Positions 25,252 through 38,173 of a stretch of 64,000 nucleotides of DNA are shown here, one piece after another. The DNA lies in NCBI RefSeq assembly GCF_904849725.1, contig NC_058522.1, positions 236,939,084 through 237,003,083 on the forward strand. The letters run 5' to 3'. The position numbers and the translations under genes were made by a program. The notes beneath the pieces were generated by a model that did not search any database, had not been told where the DNA came from, and worked only from the letters and a program-made list of their open reading frames with translations. The first letter of the stretch is position 1, and each line of letters starts with the position of its first letter. Source of the stretch: Hordeum vulgare subsp. vulgare. Taxonomy: Eukaryota; Streptophyta; Magnoliopsida; Poales; Poaceae.

Positions 25252-26570
25252 GGCATCTGAAGTTTTGGACTAGAACTCAGATGAACTACTATGCCTCTGT
25301 GCTCTGTGGACGAAACAAGATATTCCAGCACAGACATATTCCTCATGTTGAACTTGAAGCTATACCGTGCTTAGAGCCAGTCCTCAATGTACTCCATGAT
25401 GCTGGTTTACTCCCAATCTGCTCCGACATCTCTGACTGGAACATGGAGCTAATTCTTCAGTTTTATGCCACTCTTCACATATCCGGCAACCCTGAAGACA
25501 TTAACACTTGGGTGTTTGATTGGATGACACAAAACACTCACTACAAGGCTCCTGCTACTGAACTCCTTAGAGAACTGCCTGTAGCAATTCCCTCAAAAGA
25601 GGCTGTGAACCTTTATGGTGAGCGTGAGCTGCCCAATGGGATGATGGAAGTCCTCATGAAACCTTTGGCTGAAGGAAACTCTCCGAGAACGACCTTCCTC
25701 GTCCACGAGCTCAAGTACACATCCAGGTCTGTTTACAGAATCCTCTGCAGTGTGCTCGCACCGATCAAAGGCCATGATGATGAAGAAGATGTTGTAGGCC
25801 TCATGAAGAATATCCTCTTCAACATTATCCTTGGTATTCCTATCAACATCCATGATTTCTGCTTGAGGACTTTGGCCGACAATGCTATGTGTCCTTTTGA
25901 TCACAAGATATATGCCCCATGGATCATGAGATTCATCAGGACAAGGACAAGCATCAACTTCCATGCTGAGTGCCAAAACCATGTTGGTTATATGCCTCCT
26001 ATCCAGGTTAACAAGAAGACTTTCGAGCCCATTGAAGGAAAAGGCAAATCAGTGATTGAAGAAGGCAGTAGGCCCCTTGAAGGTCAGTTCAGAGAACCAG
26101 AAGCTTATTCCTCATGGGATGATACTGAGACTCGTCCGGCAAGCCCCGTTCCTCCTCACGTGACGAATACAAGAGAGCTCCTCCTCAGTCTTCACCAGAA
26201 GGTGGATCGCAATCACAAGTGGGTCAAACGCCAGTTTGGCGCCATTGTGAAAACCCTCACTGAAACACTGAACTTTGTGAAGCTCAACCATCACTATCTG
26301 CATGAGGTTTTTGATCGCACCTGGGCTACACTTGCACATCTGAAGACTCAGACTGAGCTTGAAGGAATGGACTTTGAGCGAGACTTTGAATGGTCGTGGC
26401 CTCCCAAGAAGAAGTTCAGGCCTATTCCAGTGCCAGACCTTGAAGACAGCTCCTTTTCTTCATTCCGCACTGCTGAAACTGATGAAGAACAACTCAACAC
26501 TGCTACCGGTCCAAGGAAGAAGACTACTCCCAAGAAGCATCACGGCTCTTCCTCAACTGCCACGAAGTGA
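25209..26570 (+). pseudogene. Copia second gene (ORF2), C-terminal globular domain
   Basis: 453 codons, overlapping the 5' part in another frame. Codons upstream of the first Met in this frame are also protein-like, so this is the displaced C-terminal half of one gene, not an independent start. The region SDISDWNMELILQFYATL and NTWVFDWMTQNTHY resembles the plant transposon protein domain found in several LTR elements (PF20167-type; from memory). The C-terminus has a coiled-coil-like stretch (about residues 320-385, LLLSLHQKVDRNHKWVKRQF) and ends in a basic KKTTPKKHHG tail that could bind nucleic acid or localise to the nucleus. Product function is unknown. Confidence 0.7.
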
Positions 26571-27095
26571 AATCTTCATGGACGTTAGTCCTCAGTTTGT
26601 CCCTTTTTTGTCACTTGATGACAAAGGGGGAGAAACTTGAGAGTTAGTCTTCAAGCGGGATATTTTTGGGGCTTATGAACTATATTTAAGTTACAAACTC
26701 TTGGCTCTTCTGAAGTGTTTACGTAATGAGTTGTAACTTAAGCCCGATGGTACTCTGACACTTTTGAACGTTTTTCTTCGCATGCTTATTCTTCAAGTTT
26801 TAATGCACGCATGCTGGAATTCGTCAGATACCATTTGTCATCATGCATATTCATTTTCTACATATGAGATGTTACATGTATGCATGATTTACAAGACTCA
26901 GGGGGAGATCTCCATGATATAAATCATCAATGTGCATTTGCTGTGAAAAGAAAAATCTTCAAGATATGCACATCTTCAGGGGGAGTCTCTCTGAATCTTG
27001 ATTTCAAATTCCTCAAATGAGTATTTACACTTCATATTTTTGATCCCTGTTGAAGACTTAACCTAATTGTCATCAACCACCAAAAAGGGGGAGAT
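26571..27095 (+). other. Copia 3' non-coding region with four polypurine-tract-like boxes
   Basis: Boxes related to AAAGGGGGAGA lie at 26,622-26,635, 26,899-26,909, 26,987-26,996 and 27,081-27,095. The last abuts the 3' LTR and is the main plus-strand primer site. Multiple tracts are a known trait of the SIRE group and support the clade call. Confidence 0.75.
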
Positions 27096-28507
27096 TGTAA
27101 GTGCATCTAGTGCCCCTTAGTGATTTTGGTGGTTTGAAGACTTATAGGTTAAGTATCTAATGTGTTTGTGAGTGTACACAGGATCTATAAGTCATTGAGG
27201 AGTTTGAGATATTTGAAGAATATCGACCCCTAAAAATGTATGTCTTCAGTTGAAGAAATTGGACTGAAGCTGAAGAAATGAATCGCGAGGAATCTGCGAT
27301 GAAATTGATATTCCTCATGAAGATACTGATATTGAGAAGTCCGGTGTGTCCTGAAGAAAATCACTCTGAAGAATTTGAAGCATGAAGATTAACACTTTCT
27401 GTTTTATTTTCTTTGCATTTGAGTAATAGGAACACCGTACTGTTAAAGGGGGTCGATGTTACACTATGGAATGAATTTCCTCATGATGCTCAACCCAAGC
27501 CTAATCCTACCAAAAGCCTCAAGTGAGGAATACAAGTGACATGAGGACTCTCACAGTTGAGGGTCCCGACCGTTTCGATAGCCACGCCGAGTCATTGGTC
27601 TTATCCACTCCAACGGTCATATTATTAAGGGCATTAGTGTCAAATCATGTCGGGATGCTCCCAGGCATAAATAGCCACCCCCCACAACCATTAGCTGGTT
27701 GGCTGCTCTGTTAGAAACTGACACTTGTCATAAGAGCAACCCAAATTCCTCAGAGCCTTTGAGAGTAATTCATCAGTGAGGAAATACACCACCCACCGAA
27801 ACCACAAACCAAACCTAGTGATTGAGCATCACTGAAGAAGTTGTTCCTGTGTGGGACTGAAGCCTTTTACCTTTGAGGACTGTGCATCCTCCAAACGGTT
27901 AGGCGTCATGGTCTAGAGCTTTCCAGCAGTCAATTGTGGATCGCCGGGTGACCAAGTTTGTGAGGGTTTGGAAGTCTGCCCTGAAGACTTACCACGAGTG
28001 TTGGGCGAGGACTGTGTGTCCTTAGCTCAAGGAGAATACGGTAGGTACTGTGTGTCCCGGGACTGGGTGTCCATTGGTTTCAATACCAAGCCGCTCCAAA
28101 CCAGATGTACGACTGTCACAGCAGTTGGAACTGGGTCATCAACGACTGTCTTCACTGAGAAACGGGTTCTAATTCCTCAACTCTTTACTTTCCCCGTATT
28201 ATGTGTTGATGACTTTCACTGCGACTGTTTGAAGAATTTGCTGAAAACTTTCTCTGAATTTCCTCAACCCCAAATTCTCCAAGTTAGTTATCCCTCATAT
28301 GTATTCTGCGTGCCTGCTCACTGTGCAATCTGTTTTCACATTCTTCACTCTGAAAAACTGCTCTTGTGAAACTTTCCACTTCCGATCCTTTACTGTTTCA
28401 GCTATAGGTTAGTCATCAGTGAGGAATTTCCTCAAAAGGAATTTCCTCAGCGATGAAATTCTAAAAATCTCCTATTCACCCCCTCTAGTTGATATAACAC
28501 ACTTTTA
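27096..28507 (+). repeat. Copia 3' LTR
   Basis: 1,412 bp, TGTAAGTGC...CACTTTTA; the last CA has become TA. It is followed by TSD gaggc at 28,508-28,512. Confidence 0.92.
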
Positions 28508-28512
28508 GAGGC

Positions 28513-28824
28513 CGCAGAAGACCAAGAGTAGTTAGGAGGTTCCCGGCAGGAGGCCTCGCCTGGTTCGATCGTTGTATCTTTTGTGCTCGCCTTCTCTAAG
28601 GCACCCCATGTTTATGTCTGTACTCTGTTTTTGTTGCTTCTGCTGACTCGAGTGTTTTTCGAGCTTCCGTATTATAGCCCTCGAGGCCCGTGGCTTGTAA
28701 TATGAGGCTTGTATTGTTTTATTTGTGTCTAGAGTTGTGTTGTGATATCTTCCCGTGTGTCCTTGAGTTTGATCGTACGCATTTGCGTGTATGATTAGCA
28801 TATGATTAAATCGAGGGCATCACA
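28513..28824 (+). repeat. Solo LTR, chromovirus type, part 2
   Basis: End of the 4-kb solo LTR that starts at 10,377. It finishes GGGCATCACA and is followed by the right TSD copy ggtgc. Confidence 0.75.
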
Positions 28825-29335
28825 GGTGCGTTTGTTCGGACTCTTATTGTGGTTTTATGTTCAGATTATTCATGAGATTATATTGAGTTCCTTGCTGGTG
28901 TTTGATATATATGCATGATTATGATAACTTCGTAATTCTCTCTGAAATATTGATTTTGTTTGAACAACTAGATTGATTTATCTTTAGTAGGTGAGGTGCA
29001 TTGTAGTGGGTTCAATCTTGCAGTGCTCAATACCAGTGACAAAAAGGGACAACACATGTATTGTATGGCTGCCTCTAAGGGTAAAATGACGGGGTTCATT
29101 CATATTGATTGGATTTACTTTGTCTACATCATGTCATCATTCTCCAAGCATTACTCTATTTTCACTTAATACTAGTGATGCATGTTGGATAGTGGTCGAT
29201 GGGAAGAGTAATAGTAGTAGATGTAGGAAGGAGTCGATCTACTTGTTTACATATGTGATGCTTATATGTAATGATCATTGCCATGAATAAATATTTCATA
29301 ACTACGCGCTTTTATATCAATTCCCAATAGCTATT
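28825..29335 (+). repeat. S2 left LTR, second part, truncated
   Basis: Continuation of the plus-strand LTR from 10,376. Text at 29,100-29,200 is the reverse complement of the block near 32,560-32,600 in the right LTR. It stops about 270 bp short of the expected LTR end and runs into minus-strand internal sequence. The 3' boundary is approximate. Confidence 0.65.
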
Positions 29336-32066
29336 TTCCTACTTGTTTACATATGTGCAATGATATTGCGTAAGATGTAAATAACAATGATCGGTGGATG
29401 TGCCATGAATACTATACCAGCCATATGTTCATGCAAAGCAATATGATGATGAACACACAGGTCATGTGATGTAATGGTGGAAGTTGCATGGCAATATATC
29501 TCATAATGGCTATGGAAAGGACATGATAGGTAGATATGGTGGATGTTGTGAGGAACATATAAGGTGTCTTATGTGTGATAGAGCGTATAATATCACGTTG
29601 TTTGGATGCACCGGCGAAGGTTGCATCAACCTTCGAGGTGAGAATGGGACATGCACGGTAACGAAGAGGCTAGTAATTATGGAAAGGTGAGTGTGCATAC
29701 ATCCATGGATTCACATTAGTCATAAAGATCTCATATACTTATTGCAAAGCCTTATTAGCTCTCTCGAAGCAAAGTACTACCGCATGCCCCTAGGGAGGAG
29801 GTTGGTAGGAGTTAATCATTGTGCGCCCCTGACCTGAACAACACTAGGATTTCAACGAGGAACAAGAATGCTCACACATCATCACCATGCCATAACCAAT
29901 ATTTTCTTCAACAAGTAACATCTTTTAACTATTGATTTTTGTATTAACCAACAACCATGTACTCACGCCCTTTCATATTACCACATCAAAATCATTAGCC
30001 CACAACTTCTCGTTTGTGTGCTACATGAAAGTTCTTATTTTATCATCCTTTAATACCTATCCTTTTATGACTAGTTACCCATCCAAATTACTGTTACCTC
30101 CTATTAGACTCCCAAACAAATATAAGTGAAGAATGAGAGTGTAATTATGTCTATAAAATCTACCCGCCATCGTCCTCTAACAGATATAAGTGAAGCACTA
30201 GAGCAACTGCTTATCTCAAAAGATATAAGTGAAGCACATAGAGTATTCTTAGAAATCATGATGAACATGTGTATCTCAAATAGGTTTTGTCAAGAAAACA
30301 ATGAATGTGGAAAACTGAAACTAAATAAAACTATAATACATGACCCTCCAAGCAAAACACATATCATGTGATGAATACAAATATAGGTCTAAGTGACATA
30401 CCGGTGGAATGGAGACGAAAGAGGGATGCCTTCCGGGGCATACCCAAGCTTAGACGCGTGAGTCGTCCGATGATATTACCTTGTGGTGACTTGGGCATCC
30501 CCAAGCTTAGGGTCTTCCTACTCCTTATTCCTTCATCCGTCGTGATCGCACCCAGAACTTCAAACTTCAGCACACAAAACTCAATAGAACCCTCATGAGA
30601 TCCATCAGTATAATAGGCAAACCATAAACTTCATGTACTGTTATAAATTGATTCATATTTAATTATTGCATAAGATACTATAATCTAACTTATCCATGGA
30701 TTATACCCCCCGATATAATCCATAGCATCATCAAAACAAGCAAATTATGGAAGCAAAATGAGAATATGTCTAAAACAGAACAATCTGTAAAGATCAGCAC
30801 TAAAACCATACTTCTCTAACTTTGAAAATTCTGAAACATTAGACAAACATGAGGAATTTGTATATCAATGGTGTGTAGAAGAATCACATCAAAATGACAT
30901 TCCGGTAAAATCACAAAAAATCTGCACGGGGCGTAAGATTTTCCCTTTTTGCACAGGAACAAATCTACCATCTTCCAAATAATTCCAAAGGCTTTACTTG
31001 GCAAAAACAATAATTAAAATATAAAAACACAACCACCGCAGTATCAATAATCATGTGAACAGAAAATAACATATATTATTTGGTTGTATCCCAGCAAGCT
31101 CTTTCTTTATAGCCATTAAGATAGGCATGGGATAATAATGATGCTCACATAAAAGACCTGAACTGAAGCATAAAGAGAGCATCATAAAAGATTGACAATC
31201 AGAGTTAAGTCTAACATACTTCCTATGCATAGAAATTTTATAAACAAACAATTTATCAAGACAAGACGTGTCTACCATATGCAAGTAGAAGAATGAAACA
31301 TTGACAATTTCAATATCAAGAGACGTATGTGAGTAACATGAAAATTTCTAGAACCATATTTGTCTCCATCACAATAATTACACGTAGGATCATATTCAAG
31401 TTAATTCATAGGAATAATGTATAAAATATTTTCTCCTTGATCCACATGCACATAAGTTTTACAATGCTCCAAGATAGTGGGATTAACGTCAACTAAAGTC
31501 TTGACCTCTCCAAACCCACTTTTATCAAAAAGTTCATAAGAGTGATCATTCTCCAAAGTAGTGGGACCACTATTACCTAAATTCGACGCTCTTCCAAACC
31601 CCCTTTTGTTAGAATTTCCAATATCGTTATCAATAGTAGATTCAACATGAAGCTTAGATTTCTCAAGATCGCAAGAACTATCATGATTATTACCCCAATA
31701 ATGATAATTGGAACAATTGATATTCATAGAATTTATACTAGCAAAACTGCAATGATGCATTTCATTGAAGGAACTATCATGAATCACTTTATTTCTTTTA
31801 ACACTGCATCACATTTTTTTAAATTCACGAATTTCAAGCAAGACCTCATAAAGACAACCTAGTGCACTCAACTCACTAGCAATGGGTTCAACATAATCGG
31901 GTCTTTAGAAAAGATTAGTAGGTGTATGAGGATCCATTTATCTAAAACTTCTGTTTTACTTTCTGTTTGTGTGTGACAAAGATAAAGATAACATTGCTAG
32001 GCAAGTAGAGAGTTGAAAAAATGAATGATAATGTGTGTGTAGGTACTTGATAAGAATTTGGTGATA
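29336..32066 (-). other. S2 internal region, non-coding
   Basis: 2.7 kb of Athila-type internal sequence on the minus strand with no protein domain and no frame above 128 codons. Repeats of the word ataagtgaagca (30,190-30,240) and a GGGGATGCC-type inverted repeat with AAGCTTAG (30,424-30,455, 30,487-30,512) match the internal region of F1. This class of element is non-coding throughout and depends on proteins made elsewhere. Confidence 0.65.
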
Positions 32067-32085
32067 CTCCCTGGCAACAGCGCCA
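32067..32085 (-). promoter_or_regulatory. S2 primer binding site (tRNA-Asp type)
   Basis: On the minus strand it reads tggcgctgttgccagggag, close to the Athila-clade primer site. It sits just inside the right LTR, which fixes the right LTR as the 5' LTR. Confidence 0.7.
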
Positions 32086-32087
32086 AA

Positions 32088-33251
32088 AATTCTTCCTGCT
32101 ACTTAAAAACTACGTTGGGTTTTCCCCAAAGAGGAGAGGAGATGCAGCACGGTAGAGATAAGTATTTCCCTCAGTGAGAACAACGGTTATCGAACCAATA
32201 GGAGGACCACAAAAATGCTCGCCGTCAGCACCTCACACAAAATACCAAATACTTCCACCCAACGCGGGCAAGAGGGTTGTCAAGTCCCTTGAACTCGTTA
32301 GATAGACCCCGGAGCCATAGTTTTCACTAGAGGCTGCTCCCTCGAAGATAGCATACGGTGGGTAAACAAATTACTCTTGGGAAATTGGTATAAAAACGCA
32401 TATTTACATAATATTAATTCGCAAAAATTATCACACACATAGGCATCACGTACATAAGCAAGTAGACCGACTCCTGCGTGCGTCTACTACTATTACTCCA
32501 CTCATCGATCACTATACAACATGCATTTAGAGTATTAATTATAAAACAAGAGTAACACTTGAAGCAAGATGCCATGATGTACACAAAGTAAAATCGAGGA
32601 ATATGAATAAATCCCATATTTTTATCCTTAATGGAAGAAATACAAGATGTGTCATGTCCCCTTTTGTCATTGGAATTGAGCATTGTAAGATTGAACCCAT
32701 CATAACGCACCACTACCACTGAAGATAAATGAATCTAGTTGGCCAAAGAAAATCAATAGATCAGAGATAAATACAAAGCTATCATAATCACGCATATAAG
32801 AATTCAGAGATGAATCAAATAGTTTTCATGAATAATCTGAACATAAACCCATAATTGATTGGATCCCAATAAACACACTACAAAGAGGATTACACCTAAT
32901 AGATCACCGCGGGAATCACGGTGAACTTTGTATTGAATAACATATATATATAGAGAGAGAGAGAGATAGCCATCTAGGTACTATCTATGGACATGTTTGT
33001 GTGATGTAGAATAATCACACATCACTATGGGAGCAGCAAGGTTGATGTAGAGGCCCTCCATGATCGATCCCCCTCCGATTGGGCTCCAGATGGGATCATG
33101 GTGGAACAAAACCTTGCGGCGGTGGAATTGTTTTTTTGGGTGGCTCTCTCATGTTTTCCCAACATATTAGGATTTATAGAGGCAGAGTTATGTCAAGAGG
33201 CATCAGGAGGTGGTCCCAAGCCATCAGGGCGTGACCACCCCTGGGCGATCC
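32088..33251 (-). repeat. S2 right (5') LTR, part 1
   Basis: Minus-strand Athila-type LTR with text like the solo LTR at 3,085. It is broken at 33,251 by F1 and resumes at 39,696. It carries an AT/AG microsatellite at 32,941-32,967. Confidence 0.75.
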
Positions 33252-34745
33252 TGGTACATCTCCAATGTATTGATAATTTATGAAGTATTCGTGCCAATAT
33301 TCTATAACTTTCATGTACTTTTGGCAATATTTTTTATAATTTTTAGGACTAACTTACTTATCGAGTGCCTAGTGCCAGTTCATTTTTTTGTGTTTTTTGT
33401 TTCATAAAAAATCAATATCAAACAAAGTCCAAAGGCGATAAAAATTTATGGATTTTTTCTGGAATATATCTAAATTTTAGGAAGAGGAACCAACGCAAGA
33501 GGGTGCCCGAGGGGTCCACAAGCTAACAGGGCGCGACTAGGGGGGTGACCACGCCCTGATAGCTTGTGGCCCCACTTAAGTAAACTGGTGACCTTCTTCC
33601 GCTGTAGGAAAGGTAATTTTCTGATAAAAATACTCTCAAAATTGTATCCTGATCGGAGTTACGGATCTCTAGATAGTAAAGAAACGGTGAAGTGCCTGAA
33701 AACAACAACGAAAACATGAGAGAAACAACGGAGGGGCTATAGCCCCTTCAGGAACCATGTAGACCAAGTACCAGAGGGGAGAACCTCTCCCCATCTAGGG
33801 AGAGACAATTGAGGAGGAAGCCTAAGGGCGAAGACTCTCTCCCCCTCTCTCTCGGTGGCACCCGAATGCCACCAAGGGAACCATCGCCACGATGATCGTC
33901 TTCATCAACATCACTATCCCCATTACCTCCCCTCATGTATTTTCAGCGGTCTACCCTCCCTCATCCCGCTGTAATCCCCTACTTGAACATGGTGTTTCAT
34001 GCCACATATTATTAATCAATGATGTGTTGTCATCCTATGGTGTTTGAGTAGATTCTTGATTGGTATGAGTGTATATTTTATTTTGGTGTTGTCCTATGGT
34101 GCCCTCCATGCCGCACACAAGTGAGGGAATTATCGTTGTAGGGTGTTGCAATATGTTCTTGATTCTCTTATAGTGGGTGTCTAGAGTGATAAAAGCATAC
34201 ACCCAAGAAAGGGGATTGTTGCATATGAGAGTAAAGGGGACTTGATGTTTAATGCTATGGTTGGGTTTACCTTAATGATCTCTAGTAGTTGCGGATGCTT
34301 GCTAGAGGTACAATCATACGTTCATAGGATCCATCTACAGAAAGTATGTTATCTCATGCCTCTACCTCCTATAAAATTGCAAGAATGATTATCGATCTTG
34401 TTTTCAATTGCCTACCACAATTTCGCACACCATACCATCATTATTCCACACTTGCTATTTGTAATGTATTGTGATATATTATAAATATATTTAGGGCAGC
34501 AACTATTTTTCATATTTTAGTTCTCCAATATCATGCAAAGCTATCCTATTTATACCCACAATGCAATTTTATTTCTCGTTACTAGATAGAAGGAAACGCT
34601 CGGTGTACATAGAGTCGTATCGGTGATAGCTAGGACTTGAGAGAATATTGATCCTGCTTTAATTCCTCATGGGTTCGACACTCCATACTTATCAATTCCA
34701 TATTTGCAAAGTACTATGATGATTCCTTGCACTTGGGGATTATCG
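33252..34745 (+). repeat. F1 5' LTR
   Basis: 1,494 bp; starts TGGTACATCTCC (one change from the usual TGATACATCTCC) and ends GGGGATTATCG, where the partner LTR ends TATCA. Confidence 0.85.
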
Positions 34746-37700
34746 AGCTCTTTTCTGGCGCCGTTGACGGGGAACAATAGCGTGGGGTTAATATTTTCGT
34801 GTATGCTTGTTAGCTTCTATCACTAAGTAGATTTTGTTTTCCTTTTGTTTCTATTTTTTTTTCTTTTCTTTAGTTGTGGGTGAAACAAACAAAAAAATAA
34901 AAAATTGAAAACACAATTTTTTACTTGGCTTTTTTAAGAGAAGCGGTTGGAAATTTATGCATTGGACAAGTGAGGGCCGATCTTGAACACTTGTGTTCAT
35001 GCTCATGGAAACAATGTAGAATTATCATGGAAGATTCTCATAAAAATAGTTATTCCATTACATATACCACTGTACCATAAAAATAATGTGCTTGTCATAA
35101 TATTCATGATGCTCTTTTGCATCTTTGAACTACATGTGAGCGTCATTCAAATTATCATGGCTAGCTAAAAGGCTTTAGTCAAAATCGCTTGTTGGGAGAC
35201 AACCCAATACTTATCCTTTCTATTTTTGTGTGTTAACATGATTAAGCTACTGTATTAATCATGTTTTGTGTCTCTTATTTCAATAATGTGCCAAGTAAAA
35301 CCTTTTGGGTGATTTGAGATGATAAGTAGAATTGATATGGTGCAAAAACAGAAACTTTAACGCCCAGTGCAGAATTTTTGTGATTTTACTAGAACGTATT
35401 TTTCATCAGAATTTCTAACATAGAATTAATATAAAAATTCTAAAAGTCTTCACAAGTTTTCAGAATTGTTTGAGTTACACACATATGGTGTTTGTGCTGG
35501 TCATTACACACTATTCTGTTTTACACAGATTCTTTTTTTGCTTGCATAGTTTGCTTGTTTTGATTATGCTATGAATTGTAACAAGGGGTATAAGCCACGG
35601 AGAATTTAGAATACAATAACTTATGCAATAATTAAATATGAATCAATTTATAACAGTACCTAAAGTTTATGATTTGCCTATTATACTAACGCATCTCAAG
35701 AGGTTTCTATTAAGTTTTGTGTGATTGAAGTTTTCAAGTTTTGGGATCGCAAGGCACCCCTAAGGTAATATCCAAGTAACTATCAAGCGTTGGGGATGCC
35801 CCGGATGGCATCCCCTTTTTTGTCTTCAACACTGACAGTATATTTTACTTGGAGCTATGTTTTTATTCATCACATAATATGTGTTTTTCCTGGAGCTGAA
35901 GTTTATTTTGCTATTATTTTCTTAAGGTTATTTATAATCTTGTTTTTCATTAAAAATTTCCAAGAATTGCCTTTAGAATGCTTGAATTGCATGTGTGAAG
36001 TGTGCTTTATAAAAACATAAACTTTTGCGGTAGTATTTGAATTATGAGATTTTACTGGATCATGGAAAGTTTCTGAGATTTTTATACAATAGTGTCATAA
36101 AACTTATTTAGTGTTTACTATATTTTCATAATTTTTGGAGATACGTAAGTACACTATTTACATTGATTACTACAAAATGTCTATTTGGACAGATTGCTGT
36201 CATAGTTTTGTTATCTACTTATCCTAGAGTTTTCATGGCTTATATTGGTAGATATAAATTGTGGAAATAATAGTATACAACACATAATGTTTTTAAATTA
36301 TTATTCAACTTGTATTGGAAGTACATGAAGTGTTGATTTATTCTTATGTGTACTAACCTATCTCACTAGATCTTTTCAAGTTTTGTGTGGATTAAGTTTT
36401 TAAGACTTAGGTGAAACCGGGATATGAGATGATTGAACAGGATAAAAAATACAAAGATTAGGGGTGCCCAACGCTCCCCTTGTAAATATTACAACAATTC
36501 TCAAGCATCTAAGCTTGGGGATGCTACGCATCCCACCTCTCTTCGTCAACAATTATCGGTTAGCCAATGTTGATCCTAAGTTCTAATCTGTTCACTTGCA
36601 CTATTCTTGGAGCATATTTTGTGTTTATTATTTCTTTTTATTTTATGCACCATGGTGTTATGAGATAATCATTGGCTTATTTATATAATGCTTCATGCGC
36701 TTCACTTAAATCTTTTAAGTATGGCTTTATAGAATACTTTGTGTGCTTGACTTGCATATTTTGAGCTTGGATATTGGTATTTCTATATTCATTGAAGAAT
36801 GCTCTATAAACTTCACTTATATATTTTTGAGAGTAGTTTGATGATCATTCTTGTACTTCACTTGTATCCTAAGAGAAAATGTTGAATGAATTGAATGTCA
36901 TAAAACATGAAATTATATATGCTTCATATGCTTGTCCCATGGGGAGCAGTGGCTTCACATACAAAGAGTATAAGCACTAAAATTTATTGGAGGTTAGCAA
37001 ACATAGCATTGGTCACTTCAAAAATTCATGAAATAATATTGAATGAAGATATATTTCACATATAAGTAGAATATCTTTGACATCTTATATTATTTTGAGC
37101 CCCCATTAATTATTTTTGAACTTGATAAAGTAGTTGATGTTGGACAAGGAAGACAGTGTAATGGTTATGTTTGCTCACATTTACATAGAAGTTATATTGT
37201 CACGGATCCTCTAACATGTGGTGCTTTCTTAGGATCTATTGCTAGCCAAAAATTTGTACTAAGTAGATATACTACGTGTGCATCCAAAAAACCCTAAACT
37301 CAGTTTTTTCCATGAGAGTCCGCCATATCTACCTATGGATTGAATAAGATCCTTCAAGTAAGTTGTCATCGGTGCAAAAAGCAATAGAAATTTCTCCTAA
37401 ATATGTATGATATTTTATTAGAAGGGAAAATAAGCTTTGTACGAACTTGGGATGGTAAAGAAGTAAAAGCGGCACACTGCATAATAAAGTTTTCCATCAC
37501 AAGGGGCAATATAAAGTGACCTTCCTTTTCATTAAGATATTGCACATCCAAAACAAAAAGCACATGACAATCTCTTGTTTCCTCTGCAAAGGGCCTATCT
37601 CTTACTTTTATGTATTTACTTTTCCTTATTTACCTTTATGCAAGAGTCAATAATGTTCATTCCAATTCCAATCTATTAATTCTTTAGTTGGCAAGAATCA

Positions 37701-38173
37701 TGTGTTGGGAGAAATCCACACACATATATTCAGTTGGATATAGGTGATCATGATTCATTATTGTTGACATTATCCCTGAGATAAATAAGTTGGGAGGCGA
37801 ACATAAATGCGTTTGTTTGAAACCGCTTGTTCTAAAAATATGCTTTGAGTTTCAGCAATCATGGAAGACTAAATGATAGTTGAGTATGTGGAATTTGCTA
37901 AATCAAAGCTCTTACATAGACCCTTCCTGAAAATAAGACGAATTGTACTTGTTTGATGACTGAAAACATAGTTTGGTAGCTATTGCGAAAGTTTAAGGTG
38001 TATACTTTAACATGTGAATAGCTTGTTACTTGATCATGAGAAGTTCTATGAAAAAAGTGATTGGAAGTAACATTCATCAAACTTATAGACTATCGTAGCA
38101 TTTACACTTCATAAATTATTTCTTTTTATCATTTACCTACTCGAGGACGAACATGAATCAAGCTTGGGGATGC
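34746..38173 (+). other. F1 internal region, non-coding
   Basis: AT-rich, no domain and no frame above 76 codons. It contains two short perfect hairpins (35,792-35,815 and 36,518-36,534) built on the same GGGGATGC word that forms the polypurine tract at 38,166-38,173. It also holds the primer site at its left end. Confidence 0.7.

Larger units (their letters stand above)
14077..28507 (+). mobile_element. SIRE/Maximus-like Copia retrotransposon, 14.4 kb
   Basis: A complete two-LTR element with perfect TSD GAGGC (14,072-14,076 and 28,508-28,512). LTRs are 14,077-15,489 and 27,096-28,507; I count about 43 substitutions and 3 small indels, near 3 percent. Primer site TGGTATCAGAGC follows the 5' LTR. 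Domain order is gag, protease, integrase, RT, RNase H, which is Copia order. A second gene lies between pol and the 3' LTR. Large size, the second gene and several polypurine-tract-like boxes fit the SIRE clade. Premature stops and frameshifts make it defective. It is inserted in the solo LTR. Confidence 0.9.

Noticed and set aside
22972..26570. Envelope protein in the Copia element
   Set aside because: No signal peptide, membrane segment or coiled fusion region. Composition is charged and Pro-rich.
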